From positions 620,001 to 684,000 of the forward strand of contig NZ_NRRB01000001.1 of assembly GCF_002282895.1 (NCBI RefSeq): a DNA stretch of 64,000 nucleotides, written 5' to 3'. Shown one piece after another: positions 39,259-50,617 of the stretch (the stretch's first letter is position 1; the number at the start of each line of letters is the position of its first letter). The notes under the pieces are model-generated. The model saw nothing but the letters and a program-made list of their open reading frames with translations, did not search any database and had not been told where the DNA came from. The position numbers were made by a program, and so were the translations under genes. This stretch comes from Paraferrimonas haliotis (GTDB lineage Bacteria > Pseudomonadota > Gammaproteobacteria > Enterobacterales > Shewanellaceae).

Positions 39259-40911
39259 ATGAATAAATGGCTCACATCAGGAACGCCTTGGGTTTGGCTC
39301 ACCGCCGGGGCGGTCAGTATCAGCTTAATTTCAGTGCTGGGACTGTTGCTGTTGATTGCCTGGCGAGGTTTAAGTTATTTCTGGCCAGCGGACATTTATC
39401 AGTGGCAAGTCACCACGTCAGACAATCAAACAAGCGTGGTTATTGGAGAGCTGTATGACCGAGAGCGTGTTCCTAAGGAGCAGTTAGTTGCTGCAGGTCA
39501 CCGATTCGATGAGCAAGCGCCGAATGACATTGAGCGGTTCTTGATTAAAACCGGTAATCGAGAATTGCAATCGCTGGATTTCCAGTGGGTATTGGCAACG
39601 AACATAGACGCTAGAACTCGGCCGCTAGACTTAGCAGTTTTTGAGCGAGTCAAACACGGTAACTTTTACGGCTACCCCAAAGCCATAATCCAGGACGGCC
39701 AACGCATCGAGTCGTCCCAACTCGAACAGCGGATTCAACAGCTCATAGAAAAAACCGCCGACATCAATGCTCAAGCTGATTTTATTCAATCCAATCAAAT
39801 TGGTTCGGTGAACTGGGCATTAGAACGTTTGCGACTGGAGCAGCGTCGTTATCTACTAAAAGGAGAGCTCACCGAGTCTCAGCAACAATCATTTGATGCT
39901 CGTAAACAAGGATTGCAAACCAGCTATTTAACCTTAGAAAGGCAACTCACCGGCCTGCGACAGCAACTGAATGATGATGCGGTAATCGTTGAGGACATGC
40001 GTGGCGTTGAAGTGCGATTGCCGGTATCAGAGCTCATTCGAGTGTCCTACAATAACCGTCTTTCTACCATTGCTAAGTTGAAGCAGTGGTTGCAACAAGT
40101 GATTCAGTTCATCAGCCAAGAGCCTCGCGAATCCAATACTGAAGGCGGTGTTTTTCCCGCAATCTTTGGCACCGTTTTTATGGTGCTTTTGATGGCCGTG
40201 ATGGTTACGCCTTTCGGTGTAATTGCGGCGGTGTACTTGCATGAGTACGCCAAAAAAGGCCCCATTACACGAATGATTCGAGTAGCGGTTATCAATCTCG
40301 CTGGCGTTCCTTCAATTGTATATGGTGTGTTTGGGTTGGGGTTCTTTGTGTATGTGCTGGGGGGAAGCATCGATGCGTTATTCTATTCCCATGCTATGCC
40401 CAGTCCAACCTTCGGCACCCCTGGCATCTTGTGGTCGGCCCTGACTTTAGCCATATTGACCTTACCGGTTGTGATTGTTTCGACGGAAGAAGGCTTATCT
40501 CGAATTCCGCCTTCATTGCGACAAGCCAGTTTGGCATTGGGCGCCACTCGTGCTGAGACCTTGTTCAAAATTGTTTTGCCAATGGCCAGCCCAGCCATTA
40601 TGACCGGCTTGATCTTGGCAATAGCCCGCGCCGCTGGGGAGGTGGCGCCGTTGATGTTAGTAGGGGTGGTAAAATTGGCCCCAAGTCTGCCTATTGATGG
40701 ACATTTTCCCTTTGTGCATTTAGATAGAAAATTCATGCATTTGGGGTTTCATATTTATGACGTGGGTTTTCAAAGCCCTAATGTTGAAGCGGCTCGTCCT
40801 TTGGTTTACGCCACTTCGTTTTTACTCGTCAGTGTGATTGTTTCGCTTAATTTGACCGCGATTGCTGTGCGAAATCACCTTCGTGAAAAGTTTAGAGCGA
40901 TGGAGCAATAA
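39259..40911 (+). CDS. pstA: Phosphate ABC transporter permease PstA with periplasmic coiled-coil insertion
   Basis: 550 residues against about 296 in E. coli. A first membrane helix at 10-38 is followed by about 250 periplasmic residues, with likely coiled coil at about 150-185 and 205-245 (QQSFDARKQGLQTSYLTLERQ). The permease core starts at about residue 297 (GVFPAIFGTVFMVLLMAVMVTPFGVIAAVYLHEYAK). The EAA loop is RQASLALGATRAETLFKIVLPMASPAI. Companion to the enlarged PstC; their extra domains may interact. Confidence 0.9.
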   Translation: MNKWLTSGTPWVWLTAGAVSISLISVLGLLLLIAWRGLSYFWPADIYQWQVTTSDNQTSVVIGELYDRERVPKEQLVAAGHRFDEQAPNDIERFLIKTGNRELQSLDFQWVLATNIDARTRPLDLAVFERVKHGNFYGYPKAIIQDGQRIESSQLEQRIQQLIEKTADINAQADFIQSNQIGSVNWALERLRLEQRRYLLKGELTESQQQSFDARKQGLQTSYLTLERQLTGLRQQLNDDAVIVEDMRGVEVRLPVSELIRVSYNNRLSTIAKLKQWLQQVIQFISQEPRESNTEGGVFPAIFGTVFMVLLMAVMVTPFGVIAAVYLHEYAKKGPITRMIRVAVINLAGVPSIVYGVFGLGFFVYVLGGSIDALFYSHAMPSPTFGTPGILWSALTLAILTLPVVIVSTEEGLSRIPPSLRQASLALGATRAETLFKIVLPMASPAIMTGLILAIARAAGEVAPLMLVGVVKLAPSLPIDGHFPFVHLDRKFMHLGFHIYDVGFQSPNVEAARPLVYATSFLLVSVIVSLNLTAIAVRNHLREKFRAMEQ

Positions 40912-40943
40912 CAGCGCACTGATGCTAAAGAGGATAAAAAACA

Positions 40944-41762
40944 ATGCTCTCCTTGGATAGAGACTTGCTGAGCGACAATTCAGTTGACCTGAGCCAACTT
41001 GATGCGCAACAAACCGCATTGGATATTCGCGATCTCAGCCTATTTTACGCAGAAAAAAAGGCGTTATCCGATATTTCTATGAAAATTCAACGTCACAAAG
41101 TTACTGCGCTGATTGGTCCGTCCGGTTGCGGTAAATCCACTTTATTGCGATGCATTAATCGAATGAACGATTTGATCGATGACTGCACAATCAGCGGCGA
41201 TATTTTACTCGGTGACGAAAGTATCTTTGATAAACGCGTTGATGTGGCAACCCTCAGGCGTACTGTGGGCATGGTGTTCCAGCAACCCAATCCGTTTCCA
41301 AAAAGCGTATATGAAAACGTTGTTTACGGGCTGAGATTGCAAGGTATTAAAGATCGCCGAGTGTTAGATGAAGCGGTGGAGCAAGCGTTGCAAGGTGCGG
41401 CGCTTTGGGATGAAGTCAAGGACCGATTAAACGACAATGCGTTTGACTTATCCGGTGGTCAACAGCAGCGACTAGTGATCGCGCGAGCGATTGCTATCGA
41501 GCCGCAGGTCCTGTTATTGGATGAGCCGTCATCGGCGTTAGATCCCATTTCAACCTTGACCATTGAAGAGTTAATCAGCGACCTTAAACAAAAGTACACT
41601 GTGGTCATAGTGACTCACAATATGCAACAAGCGGCGAGGGTGTCCGATAATACGGCGTTTCTGAACATGGGGAAGCTGGTGGAGTATACCGATACTAATA
41701 CCTTATTCACGACGCCAAGCGTCCGTCAAACGGAAGACTATATCACCGGCCGCTATGGCTAG
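40944..41762 (+). CDS. pstB: Phosphate ABC transporter ATP-binding protein
   Basis: 272 residues. Walker A is GPSGCGKST, the Q loop [20 protein letters not shown], the signature [16 protein letters not shown], and Walker [12 protein letters not shown]. It drives phosphate import through PstC-PstA and is also needed for signalling to PhoR. The C-terminal [10 protein letters not shown] is standard for PstB. It lies 12 nt before phoU. Confidence 0.97.
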   Translation: MLSLDRDLLSDNSVDLSQLDAQQTALDIRDLSLFYAEKKALSDISMKIQRHKVTALIGPSGCGKSTLLRCINRMNDLIDDCTISGDILLGDESIFDKRVDVATLRRTVGMVFQQPNPFPKSVYENVVYGLRLQGIKDRRVLDEAVEQALQGAALWDEVKDRLNDNAFDLSGGQQQRLVIARAIAIEPQVLLLDEPSSALDPISTLTIEELISDLKQKYTVVIVTHNMQQAARVSDNTAFLNMGKLVEYTDTNTLFTTPSVRQTEDYITGRYG

Positions 41763-41774
41763 TCAGGAATTATC

Positions 41775-42473
41775 ATGGATCAAATTAAATTAAATCGGCA
41801 CATTTCGGGGCAGTTCAACGCAGAGCTCGAGCACGTTAGAAACCAAGTATTGTTGATGGGAGGCTTGGTTGAACGCCAATTACAAGACAGCCTAACAGCG
41901 ATGATGAAGTCGGATGTCGAATTGGCCCGTAAAATCATCGAAGACGACAGAAAGGTCAACGGCATGGAAGTGCGTATTGACGAGGAATGTGCTCGAATCA
42001 TAGCTAAACGCCAGCCGGCCGCTTCCGATTTGCGTCTGATCATGGCCATTTTAAAGACCATTGCCGATCTTGAACGCATCGGCGACTGTGCGGAGCGCAT
42101 TGCCACGATTGCGCTGGATAAAAAGCTGGATCCCAGCAGTTCCATGCTGGTCAATCTCGATGGCATGGGGCAACAATCGATTCGCATGCTCCATCAAACC
42201 CTGGACTCTTTCGCTCGAATGGACGTTGATGCGGCATTTAGAGTGCATAAAAAGGACGGCGAGATAGATCAGTCCTACGAAGCCCTATTGCGTCAACTGA
42301 TGACCTATATGATGGAAGACCCTCGTATGATTCCCAATGTTATCACTGTGTTATGGGCCGCTCGCGCTTTGGAGCGCATTGGTGATCGCTGTAAAAACAT
42401 TGCGGAATATATTATCTATTTCGTTAAAGGCAAGGACGTTCGACATACCGATCTCACTGATATGAGCAACTAA
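41775..42473 (+). CDS. phoU: Phosphate signalling protein PhoU
   Basis: 232 residues of two three-helix repeats. Metal-binding signatures are present in each half: [18 protein letters not shown] and [20 protein letters not shown]. It links the Pst transporter to PhoR and keeps the regulon off in phosphate excess. Last gene of pstCAB-phoU. I see no strong terminator in the 123 bp that follow. Confidence 0.97.
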   Translation: MDQIKLNRHISGQFNAELEHVRNQVLLMGGLVERQLQDSLTAMMKSDVELARKIIEDDRKVNGMEVRIDEECARIIAKRQPAASDLRLIMAILKTIADLERIGDCAERIATIALDKKLDPSSSMLVNLDGMGQQSIRMLHQTLDSFARMDVDAAFRVHKKDGEIDQSYEALLRQLMTYMMEDPRMIPNVITVLWAARALERIGDRCKNIAEYIIYFVKGKDVRHTDLTDMSN

Positions 42474-42596
42474 TGCATCACTAAAAATAGGTTTCTCAAA
42501 AGAAATAAAGGCTTATCAGGGGTTTTACCTATCTAAATCGACATTTTCATAATAAACTTTGATCCAATTCAAATAATAAATGAGATAGGGATTACT

Positions 42597-43730
42597 ATGA
42601 GAATCAATGCTCTGTTCGCATTGGCGACAACAGTGGTGTTAAGCGGCTGTGGGAAACAAGCTGAAATCGCTCCGCCGCCCCCACCGGCTGTGACCGTTTA
42701 CACGGTAGAAACTCAACAAATCCAACCCAAAGCCGAGTTTGTCGGACGCGCACAAGCCAGCGAAGATGTGGTCATTAAAAGCCGTGTCGAAGGCCCTTTG
42801 CTCAAGCGACACTTTACCGAAGGCGAGGCTGTTGAAGCGGGCGCTTTATTGTTTGAAATCGATCCCGCCACCTATGAAGCCAAGTTAGAGCAGAGTAAAG
42901 CGCAACTTACCCAAGCGATTGCGGCTCGTGATGTGGCTGAAATTAACTGGAAGCGCGGTAAGCAGCTGGCGCCCGATGGCATGATCTCGGGCAAAGACAT
43001 GGATGAATTGACCACCAATAAACTGCAAACCGAAGCGGCGGTGGTGCAGGCGAGAGCGGCACTAGAGTCCACCAGTTTGCAGCTTGAATACACCAAAATC
43101 TATGCACCCATTAGTGGCCGTATTAGCCGAACATTGGTCAGCTTGGGAGACTTGATCTCCAGTCAAACCGAAATGGCCACCTTGGTTCAATTGGATCCGA
43201 TGTGGGTTAATTTCCAAGCCTCAGAGCGAGCTGCTACCCAAGCCCACATGATCATGCAAGATGGGCGTGCAGATCTCCCAAGGATGCATGAGTTATTGGT
43301 GTCTTTGCGACTGCCTAACGAACAAATTTATGCCGAAACCGGAGTGTTAGACTTTGTCTCAAATCGAATCGACAGCGCCACCGGCACACTCGGCTTACGA
43401 GCCACCTTTGATAATCCCAGCCAAATTTTGCTGCCCGGCATGTTCTTGACCGTGATTTTACAGTCGCCCAATACTGAAGATGCCATCGTCATTCCTCAAG
43501 CCGCGGTTCAAGAAGACCAGCAAGGTCGCTTCGTTATGGTGGTTAAATCCGACAACACGGTAGAGAAGCGCATCGTTCAATTAGGGGACAGAATCGAAGT
43601 CAATTGGGAAGTGGACAGTGGTCTTGAGTTAGGCGAACGAATTGTTCTAGACGGATTGCAAAAAATTCGCCCGGGAGTAACGGTTACCGCAAGCGAAGCC
43701 GATGTCACTCCTTTTACGCCGGCTAGCTAA
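42597..43730 (+). CDS. RND efflux periplasmic adaptor (membrane fusion protein)
   Basis: 377 residues with a lipoprotein signal ending in LSGC (Cys18). The AcrA/MexE-type order is visible: lipoyl half-motif (SRVEGPLLKRHFTEGEAVEAGALLFEIDP), helical hairpin (about 95-160), second lipoyl half (YAPISGRISRTLVSLGDLI) and beta-barrel. It bridges the inner-membrane pump encoded 12 nt downstream to a TolC-type outer-membrane channel. No regulator or channel gene is adjacent. Drug specificity cannot be read from sequence. Confidence 0.92.
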   Translation: MRINALFALATTVVLSGCGKQAEIAPPPPPAVTVYTVETQQIQPKAEFVGRAQASEDVVIKSRVEGPLLKRHFTEGEAVEAGALLFEIDPATYEAKLEQSKAQLTQAIAARDVAEINWKRGKQLAPDGMISGKDMDELTTNKLQTEAAVVQARAALESTSLQLEYTKIYAPISGRISRTLVSLGDLISSQTEMATLVQLDPMWVNFQASERAATQAHMIMQDGRADLPRMHELLVSLRLPNEQIYAETGVLDFVSNRIDSATGTLGLRATFDNPSQILLPGMFLTVILQSPNTEDAIVIPQAAVQEDQQGRFVMVVKSDNTVEKRIVQLGDRIEVNWEVDSGLELGERIVLDGLQKIRPGVTVTASEADVTPFTPAS

Positions 43731-43742
43731 CGGAGGCTTATT

Positions 43743-46700
43743 ATGATTAGCCAGTTTTTTATTAACCGGCCAAAGTTTGCTTTCGTCATCTCGATTGTGT
43801 TGACCATTGCAGGGCTATTGTCGATTCCGATATTACCGGTTTCCGAATTTCCGAATCTAGCGCCACCACAGGTTAACGTTTCCACCAGTTATTCAGGGGC
43901 TAGTGCAGACATCATTCGCGACGTCATTGCCCAGCCGATTGAGGCTGAGGTGAATGGGGTTGAAGACATGATTTATATGTCTTCAAAGAGTGCCAACGAT
44001 GGCAGTTACTCATTGTCGGTTACGTTTGAAGTTGGAACCGATGCTGACATGGCTCAAGTGAAGGTTCAAAACCGGGTGCAACAAGCCATGCCCAAACTTC
44101 CGGAAGAAGTTAAGCGGCAAGGGGTTAAAGTTGAAAAGCAAAGCCCCAACATTTTGTTGGTGGTGAACTTAGTATCGCCAAATGAGACCTTTGATAGCCT
44201 ATTTATTACTAACTATGCCGGTCTCAACATTAAAGATGAGTTGGCTCGTGTTAACGGCGTTTCTAAAGTACAAATTATTGGTGGTCTGGACTACGCCATG
44301 CGGGTATGGCTCGACCCAGATAAACTCGCCAGTTTGTCCATTACCCCAATGGACGTTGTGCAATCACTGCAAGAGCAAAACATTCAGGTTGCGGCAGGTC
44401 GTATTGGCGCGGCACCGGTGGATCCAACTCAGCAATTTCAATATACCCTTCAAACCCAAGGTCGTTTGAAAACTGAGAAAGAGTTTGCGGACATTGTGTT
44501 GCGTTCTCATGCCGACGGCAGTCAGGTATTCTTGCAAGACGTGGCTCGCATCGAACTAGGATCTCAAACCTATGATGCTCAAGGTAAATTGAATAATAAG
44601 CCCAGTGCAATTATTTCCATCTACCAATCGCCCGATGCTAATGCATTAGAGGTTGCAGCCAACATCAAAGCTAAAATGGAAGAGCTTTCGACTCGTTTTC
44701 CTCAGGATTTGGAGTCTAAGGTGTTGTATGACACCACTGAATTCGTGGAAACCTCCATTGCCGAAGTGGTAGAGACACTGTTTATCTCCATCGCCTTGGT
44801 TATCTTTGTGGTGTATTTGTTCTTGCAAGATTTTCGTTCAACACTGATCCCTGGCATTGCCATTCCGGTTTCCTTAATTGGTACCTTTGCGTTTTTGCTT
44901 GCAGTGGGTATGAACATTAACACCGTATCCTTGTTCGCGTTGATTTTGGCCATTGGTATTGTGGTGGATGACGCCATTATCGTCGTAGAAAACGTCACCC
45001 GAATCATGCAGGAAGAGGGCTTAGATCCCAAAGCGGCGACGTCTAAAGCCATGAAAGAAGTGACCGGCCCAGTAATCGCCACTACGTTGGTGTTATTGGC
45101 GGTATTTGCGCCAACGGCGGTAATGCCTGGTATCACGGGAATGATGTATGCGCAATTCTCCATAACCATTTGTATTGCGGTACTGATTTCGTCCATTAAC
45201 GCCTTGACCTTAAGCCCAGCCCTATGTGCCAGCTTGATGCGGGTGCCTAAAACCCACAGCAAAGGTTTCCATTACCATTTCAATAAAGGCTTCGAAAAGA
45301 TTACCGGGCGTTACACCGGTTTTGTTGGCTCCTTGGTAAAAAAGCTAAGCTTGGTAGCGGTGGCTTATTTAGGCCTCATCATCGCAACGGGTTTTTTCGC
45401 AACCCAAATTCCATCAGGGTTCGTACCATCGGAAGACAAAAAAGCCTTTATGGTGGACATTCAACTTCCGGATGGCGCATCGCTTAACCGTACTGAAGAG
45501 GTGATGCGTGATTTGGTAGAGCTCACTCTCGCTGAGCCCGGTGTCGAAAACGTCATTCATGCCAGTGGTTTTTCAATCTTAACAGGCTCCATCGCCTCAA
45601 ACGGTGGCTTGATGATTGTAACCCTTTCTACGTGGGATGAACGGGATACGCCCGACATGCATGAAGCGGCTATTGTGCGCAAATTGCAAGGTAAGTATGC
45701 CGCCAACCCAGCGGTAAAAGCGATGGCGTTTTCGCTACCACCAATTCCCGGCATTGGCAGTGTGGGCGGCGTCGAGTTTGTCTTGCAAGATAATCTAGGG
45801 CGAACGCCGCAAGAGCTATCGGCGGTTATGGGCGGCTTTATTATGAAAGCCAACGAACAGCCAGAGATTGCCGTCGCCTTCAGTAACTTTAGAAGTGACG
45901 TACCGCAAATGTACGTCGATGTGGATCGTCAAAAAGCTAAAGCCATGGGAATACCCTTGAGTGAAATCTTTAGCACATTACAGACCATGCTTGGCTCAAT
46001 GTATGTCAATGATTTTAACCGCTACGGTAAAGTATTCCGCGTTATGGTGCAGGCAGAGAGCGAGTATCGTAATTCGGAGCGGGACATTAACCGCTACTAT
46101 GTGCGCAGCAGCAGCGGCGAGATGATTCCGTTGAGTACCTTGGTAACGGTCAGCCCAATCTTAGGGCCAGAGGTGATAACTCAATACAACCTACTATCGT
46201 CAACCACCATTAATGCCATTCCAGCACCGGGGTTCAGCTCAGGTGAAGCCATTGCGGCGATGGAGCGAGCGGCCAACGAAGCCTTACCGTCTGGATACAG
46301 CTACTCCTGGACGGGGCAAACGTTCCAAGAAATACGAGCCGGTAATCTAGCACCGCTCATATTTGGGTTGGCCTTATTGTTTACCTACTTGTTCTTGGTG
46401 GCTCAATACGAAAGTTGGAGTGTACCGCTGTCGGTCATGTTGGCGGTGCCTGTCGCCATTCTTGGTGCCTTTTTAAACATCTTCTTAGCCGGCTCTGATC
46501 TTAATTTGTATTCGCAGATAGGATTGGTGTTGCTGATTGGTTTGGCGAGTAAAAACGCCATCTTGATCGTCGAATTTGCGAAAGTGCAACGAGAAGACGA
46601 AGGTAAAAGTATTGCCGATGCCGCTGTTACCGCAGGAAAAATGCGCTTTAGAGCCGTACTAATGACCGCATTTTCGTTCATTCTTGGTGTGCTGCCGTTA

Positions 46701-46862
46701 GTCATCGCGGCAGGAGCGGGGGCTGCAAGTCGTAACTCTCTTGGCTATTCGGTCTTTGGCGGCATGATTGCAGCCACGGTTGTCGGTACCTGTCTCGTGC
46801 CGGTTTTCTATGTGATTTTGCAATCGTTAAGAGAGCGTATTAAAGCTAAATTCAGTGCTTAG
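43743..46862 (+). CDS. RND multidrug efflux permease (HAE1, AcrB-like)
   Basis: 1039 residues. It begins [20 protein letters not shown], the AcrB-type start. TM4 has the proton-relay pair in [14 protein letters not shown]. Large periplasmic loops follow TM1 and TM7, and [17 protein letters not shown] occurs in TM10. It exports hydrophobic or amphipathic compounds by proton antiport. It is cotranscribed with the adaptor gene and ends at a strong terminator. Confidence 0.94.
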   Translation: MISQFFINRPKFAFVISIVLTIAGLLSIPILPVSEFPNLAPPQVNVSTSYSGASADIIRDVIAQPIEAEVNGVEDMIYMSSKSANDGSYSLSVTFEVGTDADMAQVKVQNRVQQAMPKLPEEVKRQGVKVEKQSPNILLVVNLVSPNETFDSLFITNYAGLNIKDELARVNGVSKVQIIGGLDYAMRVWLDPDKLASLSITPMDVVQSLQEQNIQVAAGRIGAAPVDPTQQFQYTLQTQGRLKTEKEFADIVLRSHADGSQVFLQDVARIELGSQTYDAQGKLNNKPSAIISIYQSPDANALEVAANIKAKMEELSTRFPQDLESKVLYDTTEFVETSIAEVVETLFISIALVIFVVYLFLQDFRSTLIPGIAIPVSLIGTFAFLLAVGMNINTVSLFALILAIGIVVDDAIIVVENVTRIMQEEGLDPKAATSKAMKEVTGPVIATTLVLLAVFAPTAVMPGITGMMYAQFSITICIAVLISSINALTLSPALCASLMRVPKTHSKGFHYHFNKGFEKITGRYTGFVGSLVKKLSLVAVAYLGLIIATGFFATQIPSGFVPSEDKKAFMVDIQLPDGASLNRTEEVMRDLVELTLAEPGVENVIHASGFSILTGSIASNGGLMIVTLSTWDERDTPDMHEAAIVRKLQGKYAANPAVKAMAFSLPPIPGIGSVGGVEFVLQDNLGRTPQELSAVMGGFIMKANEQPEIAVAFSNFRSDVPQMYVDVDRQKAKAMGIPLSEIFSTLQTMLGSMYVNDFNRYGKVFRVMVQAESEYRNSERDINRYYVRSSSGEMIPLSTLVTVSPILGPEVITQYNLLSSTTINAIPAPGFSSGEAIAAMERAANEALPSGYSYSWTGQTFQEIRAGNLAPLIFGLALLFTYLFLVAQYESWSVPLSVMLAVPVAILGAFLNIFLAGSDLNLYSQIGLVLLIGLASKNAILIVEFAKVQREDEGKSIADAAVTAGKMRFRAVLMTAFSFILGVLPLVIAAGAGAASRNSLGYSVFGGMIAATVVGTCLVPVFYVILQSLRERIKAKFSA

Positions 46863-46884
46863 TTATTCATAGAGTTTAAACGAG

Positions 46885-46919
46885 CGCCCAACAATCATTC
46901 GGTTGTTGGGCGTTTTTTA
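46885..46919 (+). terminator. Intrinsic terminator after the RND permease
   Basis: Ten-bp perfect stem CGCCCAACAA/TTGTTGGGCG with an 8-nt loop and six T residues. Confidence 0.93.
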
Positions 46920-47505
46920 TGGCGTTAGCAGCATATCACTCGATAATGGCCCTACAAATCCAACATAACCTCTGTTGTTTTCATTTTTTTTACAAAATTT
47001 TAAAGTTATTTGGTCAGATTGATCGGATTTCTTTGCTGGAAAGCGTCATTACTGCATCGCAGTTAAGAGGGTACTTTACGTAAACGTAAGCATTATACAG
47101 GAATTAGCCCATGAGTGATTGGTAAACCTATGTTTTTATGTGGATTATTATACTTGTTCGTATATTTTTTAAACGCTAAAGGTATTGGGCATTTGGTCAT
47201 ACCGGTCATTAATTTGTAAACAAATAGTTACACAGTCAAATTGCTTGTAGTAATTAAAGCAAAATATTGAAAATTGCATAGGCGCTCAGAAGGTTCGCCA
47301 TTAAATTAGAGTAAATACTCTTCTGATTCTTTAGTGAATACTTATTTATCAAGGCTTTGAAGGCAATTTTAGTTTTGAGTAAAGGCCAATAATTGGCCAG
47401 ATTGGTAAAAATTGGTTCAATGGTCATGCCAATTTTGGTGGTTGCAGGCTAACGCATCGCTGCATAAGTTTTAGTCATAAAGTTACTAAAAACGGAAAAG
47501 CCTTT
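46920..47505 (+). promoter_or_regulatory. Long AT-rich control region of aceBA
   Basis: No credible ORF or RNA gene is visible. Palindromes are clustered: TTTACGTAAA (47075-47084), a FadR/PdhR-like ATTTGGTCATACCGGTC (47191-47207), ATTTGT-AA-ACAAAT (47212-47225) and GGCCAAT-A-ATTGGCC (47384-47398). After the last, ATTGG or CCAAT half-sites recur to about 47440. TGGTCA half-sites also occur at 47011 and 47421. The FadR-like site matches the E. coli consensus at about 11 of 16 defined positions. Several regulators probably act here, but none can be named safely. Confidence 0.5.
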
Positions 47506-49134
47506 ATGACGCACTCGAACAACAACAGATTATCCATTGCGCCCTCATCGGTTGACGGCGCCGAACAAATTTTTAGTCCAGGCGCTGTGGCATTGCTAGA
47601 AGAGCTTTGCCGAGAGTATGCTCATGAAGTCGATGACTTGTTATCCCACCGCCAACAACGGCAGCATCAAATCGACAACGGCTTACTTCCAAACTTTTTA
47701 AAAGAAACCGCTGCAATCCGAGAGCAAGATTGGACGATTCGGGGCATCCCCGCCGATCTGCAAGACAGACGAGTCGAAATTACAGGTCCGGTTGAGCGTA
47801 AAATGATCATTAATGCACTCAACGCCAACGTTAAGGTGTTCATGGCGGATTTCGAAGATTCGCTGGCGCCAAGTTGGGAGAAAGTCGTTCAAGGTCAAAT
47901 TAATCTTCGCGATGCCAACAAGCGTGACATCGACTTTGTTGCCAGTGACACAGGTAAAGCCTACCGTTTAAAAGACGATCCGGCGGTGCTTATTGCTCGG
48001 GTTCGAGGTATTCATTTACCCGAAGTTCACGTGTTGTTCGACGGCAAGCCTGTTCCCGGATGTTTAGTGGACTTCGCACTGTATTTTTACCACAACTATC
48101 TGGCGTTGCTGGAGCGTGGCTCAGCACCGTATTTTTACATTCCTAAATTGCAGCACTATCAAGAGGCACAATGGTGGGCCAAGGTGTTCGCCCACGTAGA
48201 ACAAAAATATTGTTTGCAGGTGGGTACCATTAAGTGCACATGCCTTATTGAGACCTTGCCTGCCGTGTTTGAAATGGATGAGATTCTGCATGCACTGAAA
48301 GACAATATAGTGGCGCTTAACTGTGGTCGCTGGGATTACATCTTCAGCTACATTAAAACCCTACGTCAACACGGTGATAGGGTATTACCGGATCGCCAGC
48401 AAGTAACTATGGACAAACCCTTCCTAAGCGCCTACTCGCGACTGTTGATTAAAACCTGTCACAAGCGCGGCGCGTTAGCTATGGGAGGCATGGCAGCCTT
48501 TATTCCTTCAAAAGATCCCGCCGAGAACCAGCAAGTATTGGACAAAGTCTATGGTGATAAGCGCCTAGAGGCTCGCAACGGTCACGATGGCACTTGGGTG
48601 GCTCATCCGGGGCTTGCAGACGTTGCCATGGACGTTTTCGATAATTTCATTGGTGAAGGCCAATCTAATCAGCTGCACATCAGCAGAGACGTTGATGCTC
48701 CTATTACCGCAAGCGAGCTACTTGAGCCGTGTCAGGGAACCCGAACAGAGCAAGGAATGCGATTAAACATACGTGTGTCGCTGCAGTACATCGAAGCCTG
48801 GATAAATGGTAACGGCTGCGTGCCTATTTATGGGCTTATGGAAGACGCTGCAACCGCGGAGATTTCACGCTCCACCATATGGCAATGGATTAAGCATGGT
48901 CAAAGCTTAGACAACGGTCAGGTGGTTACCGCCGACTTATTTATCGCCATGTTAAGTGAAGAAATGGACGTGGTTCGCAAAGAACTCGGAGATGAGCGCT
49001 TTGTAAATGGCAAATTTGATGAAGCCGCCAAGCTCTTAACACACATTACAACCGCAACAGAGCTGGTGGATTTCCTCACCTTACCGGGTTACCAACTTTT
49101 GACCGAACAACAACAAACCACTCAAGCAGCTTAA
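47506..49134 (+). CDS. aceB: Malate synthase A
   Basis: 542 residues. It condenses glyoxylate and acetyl-CoA to malate in the glyoxylate bypass. Signatures include MADFEDSLAPSWEKVVQGQINL, RVRGIHLPE, GTIKCTCLIETLPAVFEMDEIL, NCGRWDYIFSYIKT and MGGMAAFIPSKDP. The late catalytic-base Asp lies in YGLMEDAATAEISRSTIWQW. It forms an operon with aceA, 15 nt downstream. No aceK gene follows, consistent with an NAD-type isocitrate dehydrogenase that would not be an AceK target. Confidence 0.96.
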   Translation: MTHSNNNRLSIAPSSVDGAEQIFSPGAVALLEELCREYAHEVDDLLSHRQQRQHQIDNGLLPNFLKETAAIREQDWTIRGIPADLQDRRVEITGPVERKMIINALNANVKVFMADFEDSLAPSWEKVVQGQINLRDANKRDIDFVASDTGKAYRLKDDPAVLIARVRGIHLPEVHVLFDGKPVPGCLVDFALYFYHNYLALLERGSAPYFYIPKLQHYQEAQWWAKVFAHVEQKYCLQVGTIKCTCLIETLPAVFEMDEILHALKDNIVALNCGRWDYIFSYIKTLRQHGDRVLPDRQQVTMDKPFLSAYSRLLIKTCHKRGALAMGGMAAFIPSKDPAENQQVLDKVYGDKRLEARNGHDGTWVAHPGLADVAMDVFDNFIGEGQSNQLHISRDVDAPITASELLEPCQGTRTEQGMRLNIRVSLQYIEAWINGNGCVPIYGLMEDAATAEISRSTIWQWIKHGQSLDNGQVVTADLFIAMLSEEMDVVRKELGDERFVNGKFDEAAKLLTHITTATELVDFLTLPGYQLLTEQQQTTQAA

Positions 49135-49149
49135 TTAGGGAGAGCTATT

Positions 49150-50454
49150 ATGAATCGTCAACAACAAATTGAAGCATTAACCAAGGACTGGGCAGAGAAT
49201 CCACGTTGGAAAGGTGTACGTCGCCCCTACAGCGCTGAAGAAGTGGTGAACTTAAGGGGGTCGTTTGTGCCCGAGAATACCATTGCCAGTCGCGGTGCCG
49301 ATAAGCTTTGGCAGCTCATTAACGGCAGTGCCAAAAAAGGCTATGTAAACTGCTTAGGCGCACTTACAGGAGGCCAAGCGGTGCAACAAGCTAAGGCCGG
49401 CATCGAAGCGGTGTACTTGTCGGGCTGGCAGGTGGCTGCAGACAATAACCTTGCTTCCAGCATGTATCCGGATCAGTCGCTGTATCCTGCCAACTCGGTT
49501 CCTGCGGTGGTTGAGCGGATTAATAATTCGTTTGCAAGAGCCGACCAAATACAATGGAGCACAGGCAAAGGCCCACAAGATGAAGGTGCAACAGATTACT
49601 TCTTACCCATTGTTGCCGATGCTGAAGCGGGTTTTGGTGGTGTGCTAAATGCTTATGAATTGATGAAATCAATGATTAATGCCGGAGCAGCGGGTGTGCA
49701 TTTTGAAGACCAATTAGCCTCTGTGAAGAAGTGCGGACATATGGGTGGTAAGGTGTTGGTCCCAACTCAAGAAGCGGTTCAAAAATTGGTGGCGGCTCGC
49801 TTCGCTGCCGACGTCGCTGGTGTTCCAACGCTTGTGATTGCACGCACCGATGCCAACGCTGCTGATTTGTTGACCTCAGATGTGGATCCGTACGATAAAG
49901 ATTTTATTACCGGTGAGCGCACGTCTGAAGGTTTTTATAAGGTGAGAGCCGGGTTGGACCAAGCCATCAGTCGAGGCTTAGCGTATGCCCCTTACGCCGA
50001 TATGATTTGGTGCGAAACCGCAACGCCGTGTTTGGATGAAGCAAAACGCTTTGCCGATGCCATTCACGAAAAATACCCGGATCAAATTTTGGCCTATAAC
50101 TGCTCACCGTCGTTTAACTGGCGAAAGAATCTAGACGATGCAACCATTGCGCGCTTCCAGCAAGCGTTATCTGACATGGGTTACAAGTACCAATTCATCA
50201 CCTTAGCGGGTATTCACAACATGTGGTACAACATGTTCGATTTGGCCCACAGCTATGCTCAGGGTGAAGGTATGAAACACTACGTAGAAAAAGTGCAGCA
50301 GCCAGAATTCGCAGCGGCGGAACGAGGCTACACCTTTGTGGCGCATCAGCAAGAGGTGGGTACCGGATATTTCGACAAGGTCACCAACGTCATTCAAGGT
50401 GGGCAATCCTCTGTGACCGCATTAACCGGCTCGACCGAAGAAGATCAATTCTAA
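49150..50454 (+). CDS. aceA: Isocitrate lyase
   Basis: 434 residues. It splits isocitrate into succinate and glyoxylate. The active-site loop [17 protein letters not shown] has the catalytic Cys. Metal-binding region [34 protein letters not shown] and YNCSPSFNW are typical. A GGGAG ribosome site lies 9 nt before the ATG. It competes with the NAD-isocitrate dehydrogenase encoded at 18 kb. Confidence 0.97.
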   Translation: MNRQQQIEALTKDWAENPRWKGVRRPYSAEEVVNLRGSFVPENTIASRGADKLWQLINGSAKKGYVNCLGALTGGQAVQQAKAGIEAVYLSGWQVAADNNLASSMYPDQSLYPANSVPAVVERINNSFARADQIQWSTGKGPQDEGATDYFLPIVADAEAGFGGVLNAYELMKSMINAGAAGVHFEDQLASVKKCGHMGGKVLVPTQEAVQKLVAARFAADVAGVPTLVIARTDANAADLLTSDVDPYDKDFITGERTSEGFYKVRAGLDQAISRGLAYAPYADMIWCETATPCLDEAKRFADAIHEKYPDQILAYNCSPSFNWRKNLDDATIARFQQALSDMGYKYQFITLAGIHNMWYNMFDLAHSYAQGEGMKHYVEKVQQPEFAAAERGYTFVAHQQEVGTGYFDKVTNVIQGGQSSVTALTGSTEEDQF

Positions 50455-50477
50455 CGTTCAGCCCATCAGGTTGCCTT

Positions 50478-50513
50478 AAACGCCGTCCACTAACTTTTGG
50501 GGCGGCGTTTTTT
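50478..50513 (+). terminator. Intrinsic terminator after aceA
   Basis: Stem AAACGCCG/CGGCGTTT with a 17-nt loop and a T-run. Confidence 0.8.
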
Positions 50514-50617
50514 CGCGACTTAATTTTACACACATTTCCCACCTTGATTTGAGACAGGATCCCCAATAGACTAGCCCACCCAAATCTTTTGTCCGAACTC
50601 TTAGTGTGAACAAGGCT

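Noticed and set aside
42489..42534. ATAGGT/ACCTAT inverted repeat before the efflux adaptor as an operator
   Set aside because: Arms of 6 bp are over 30 bp apart, which is common by chance.
44702..45262. 186-codon open frame antisense to the RND permease
   Set aside because: Mirror of hydrophobic codons in the pump gene; no start signal or recognisable domain.
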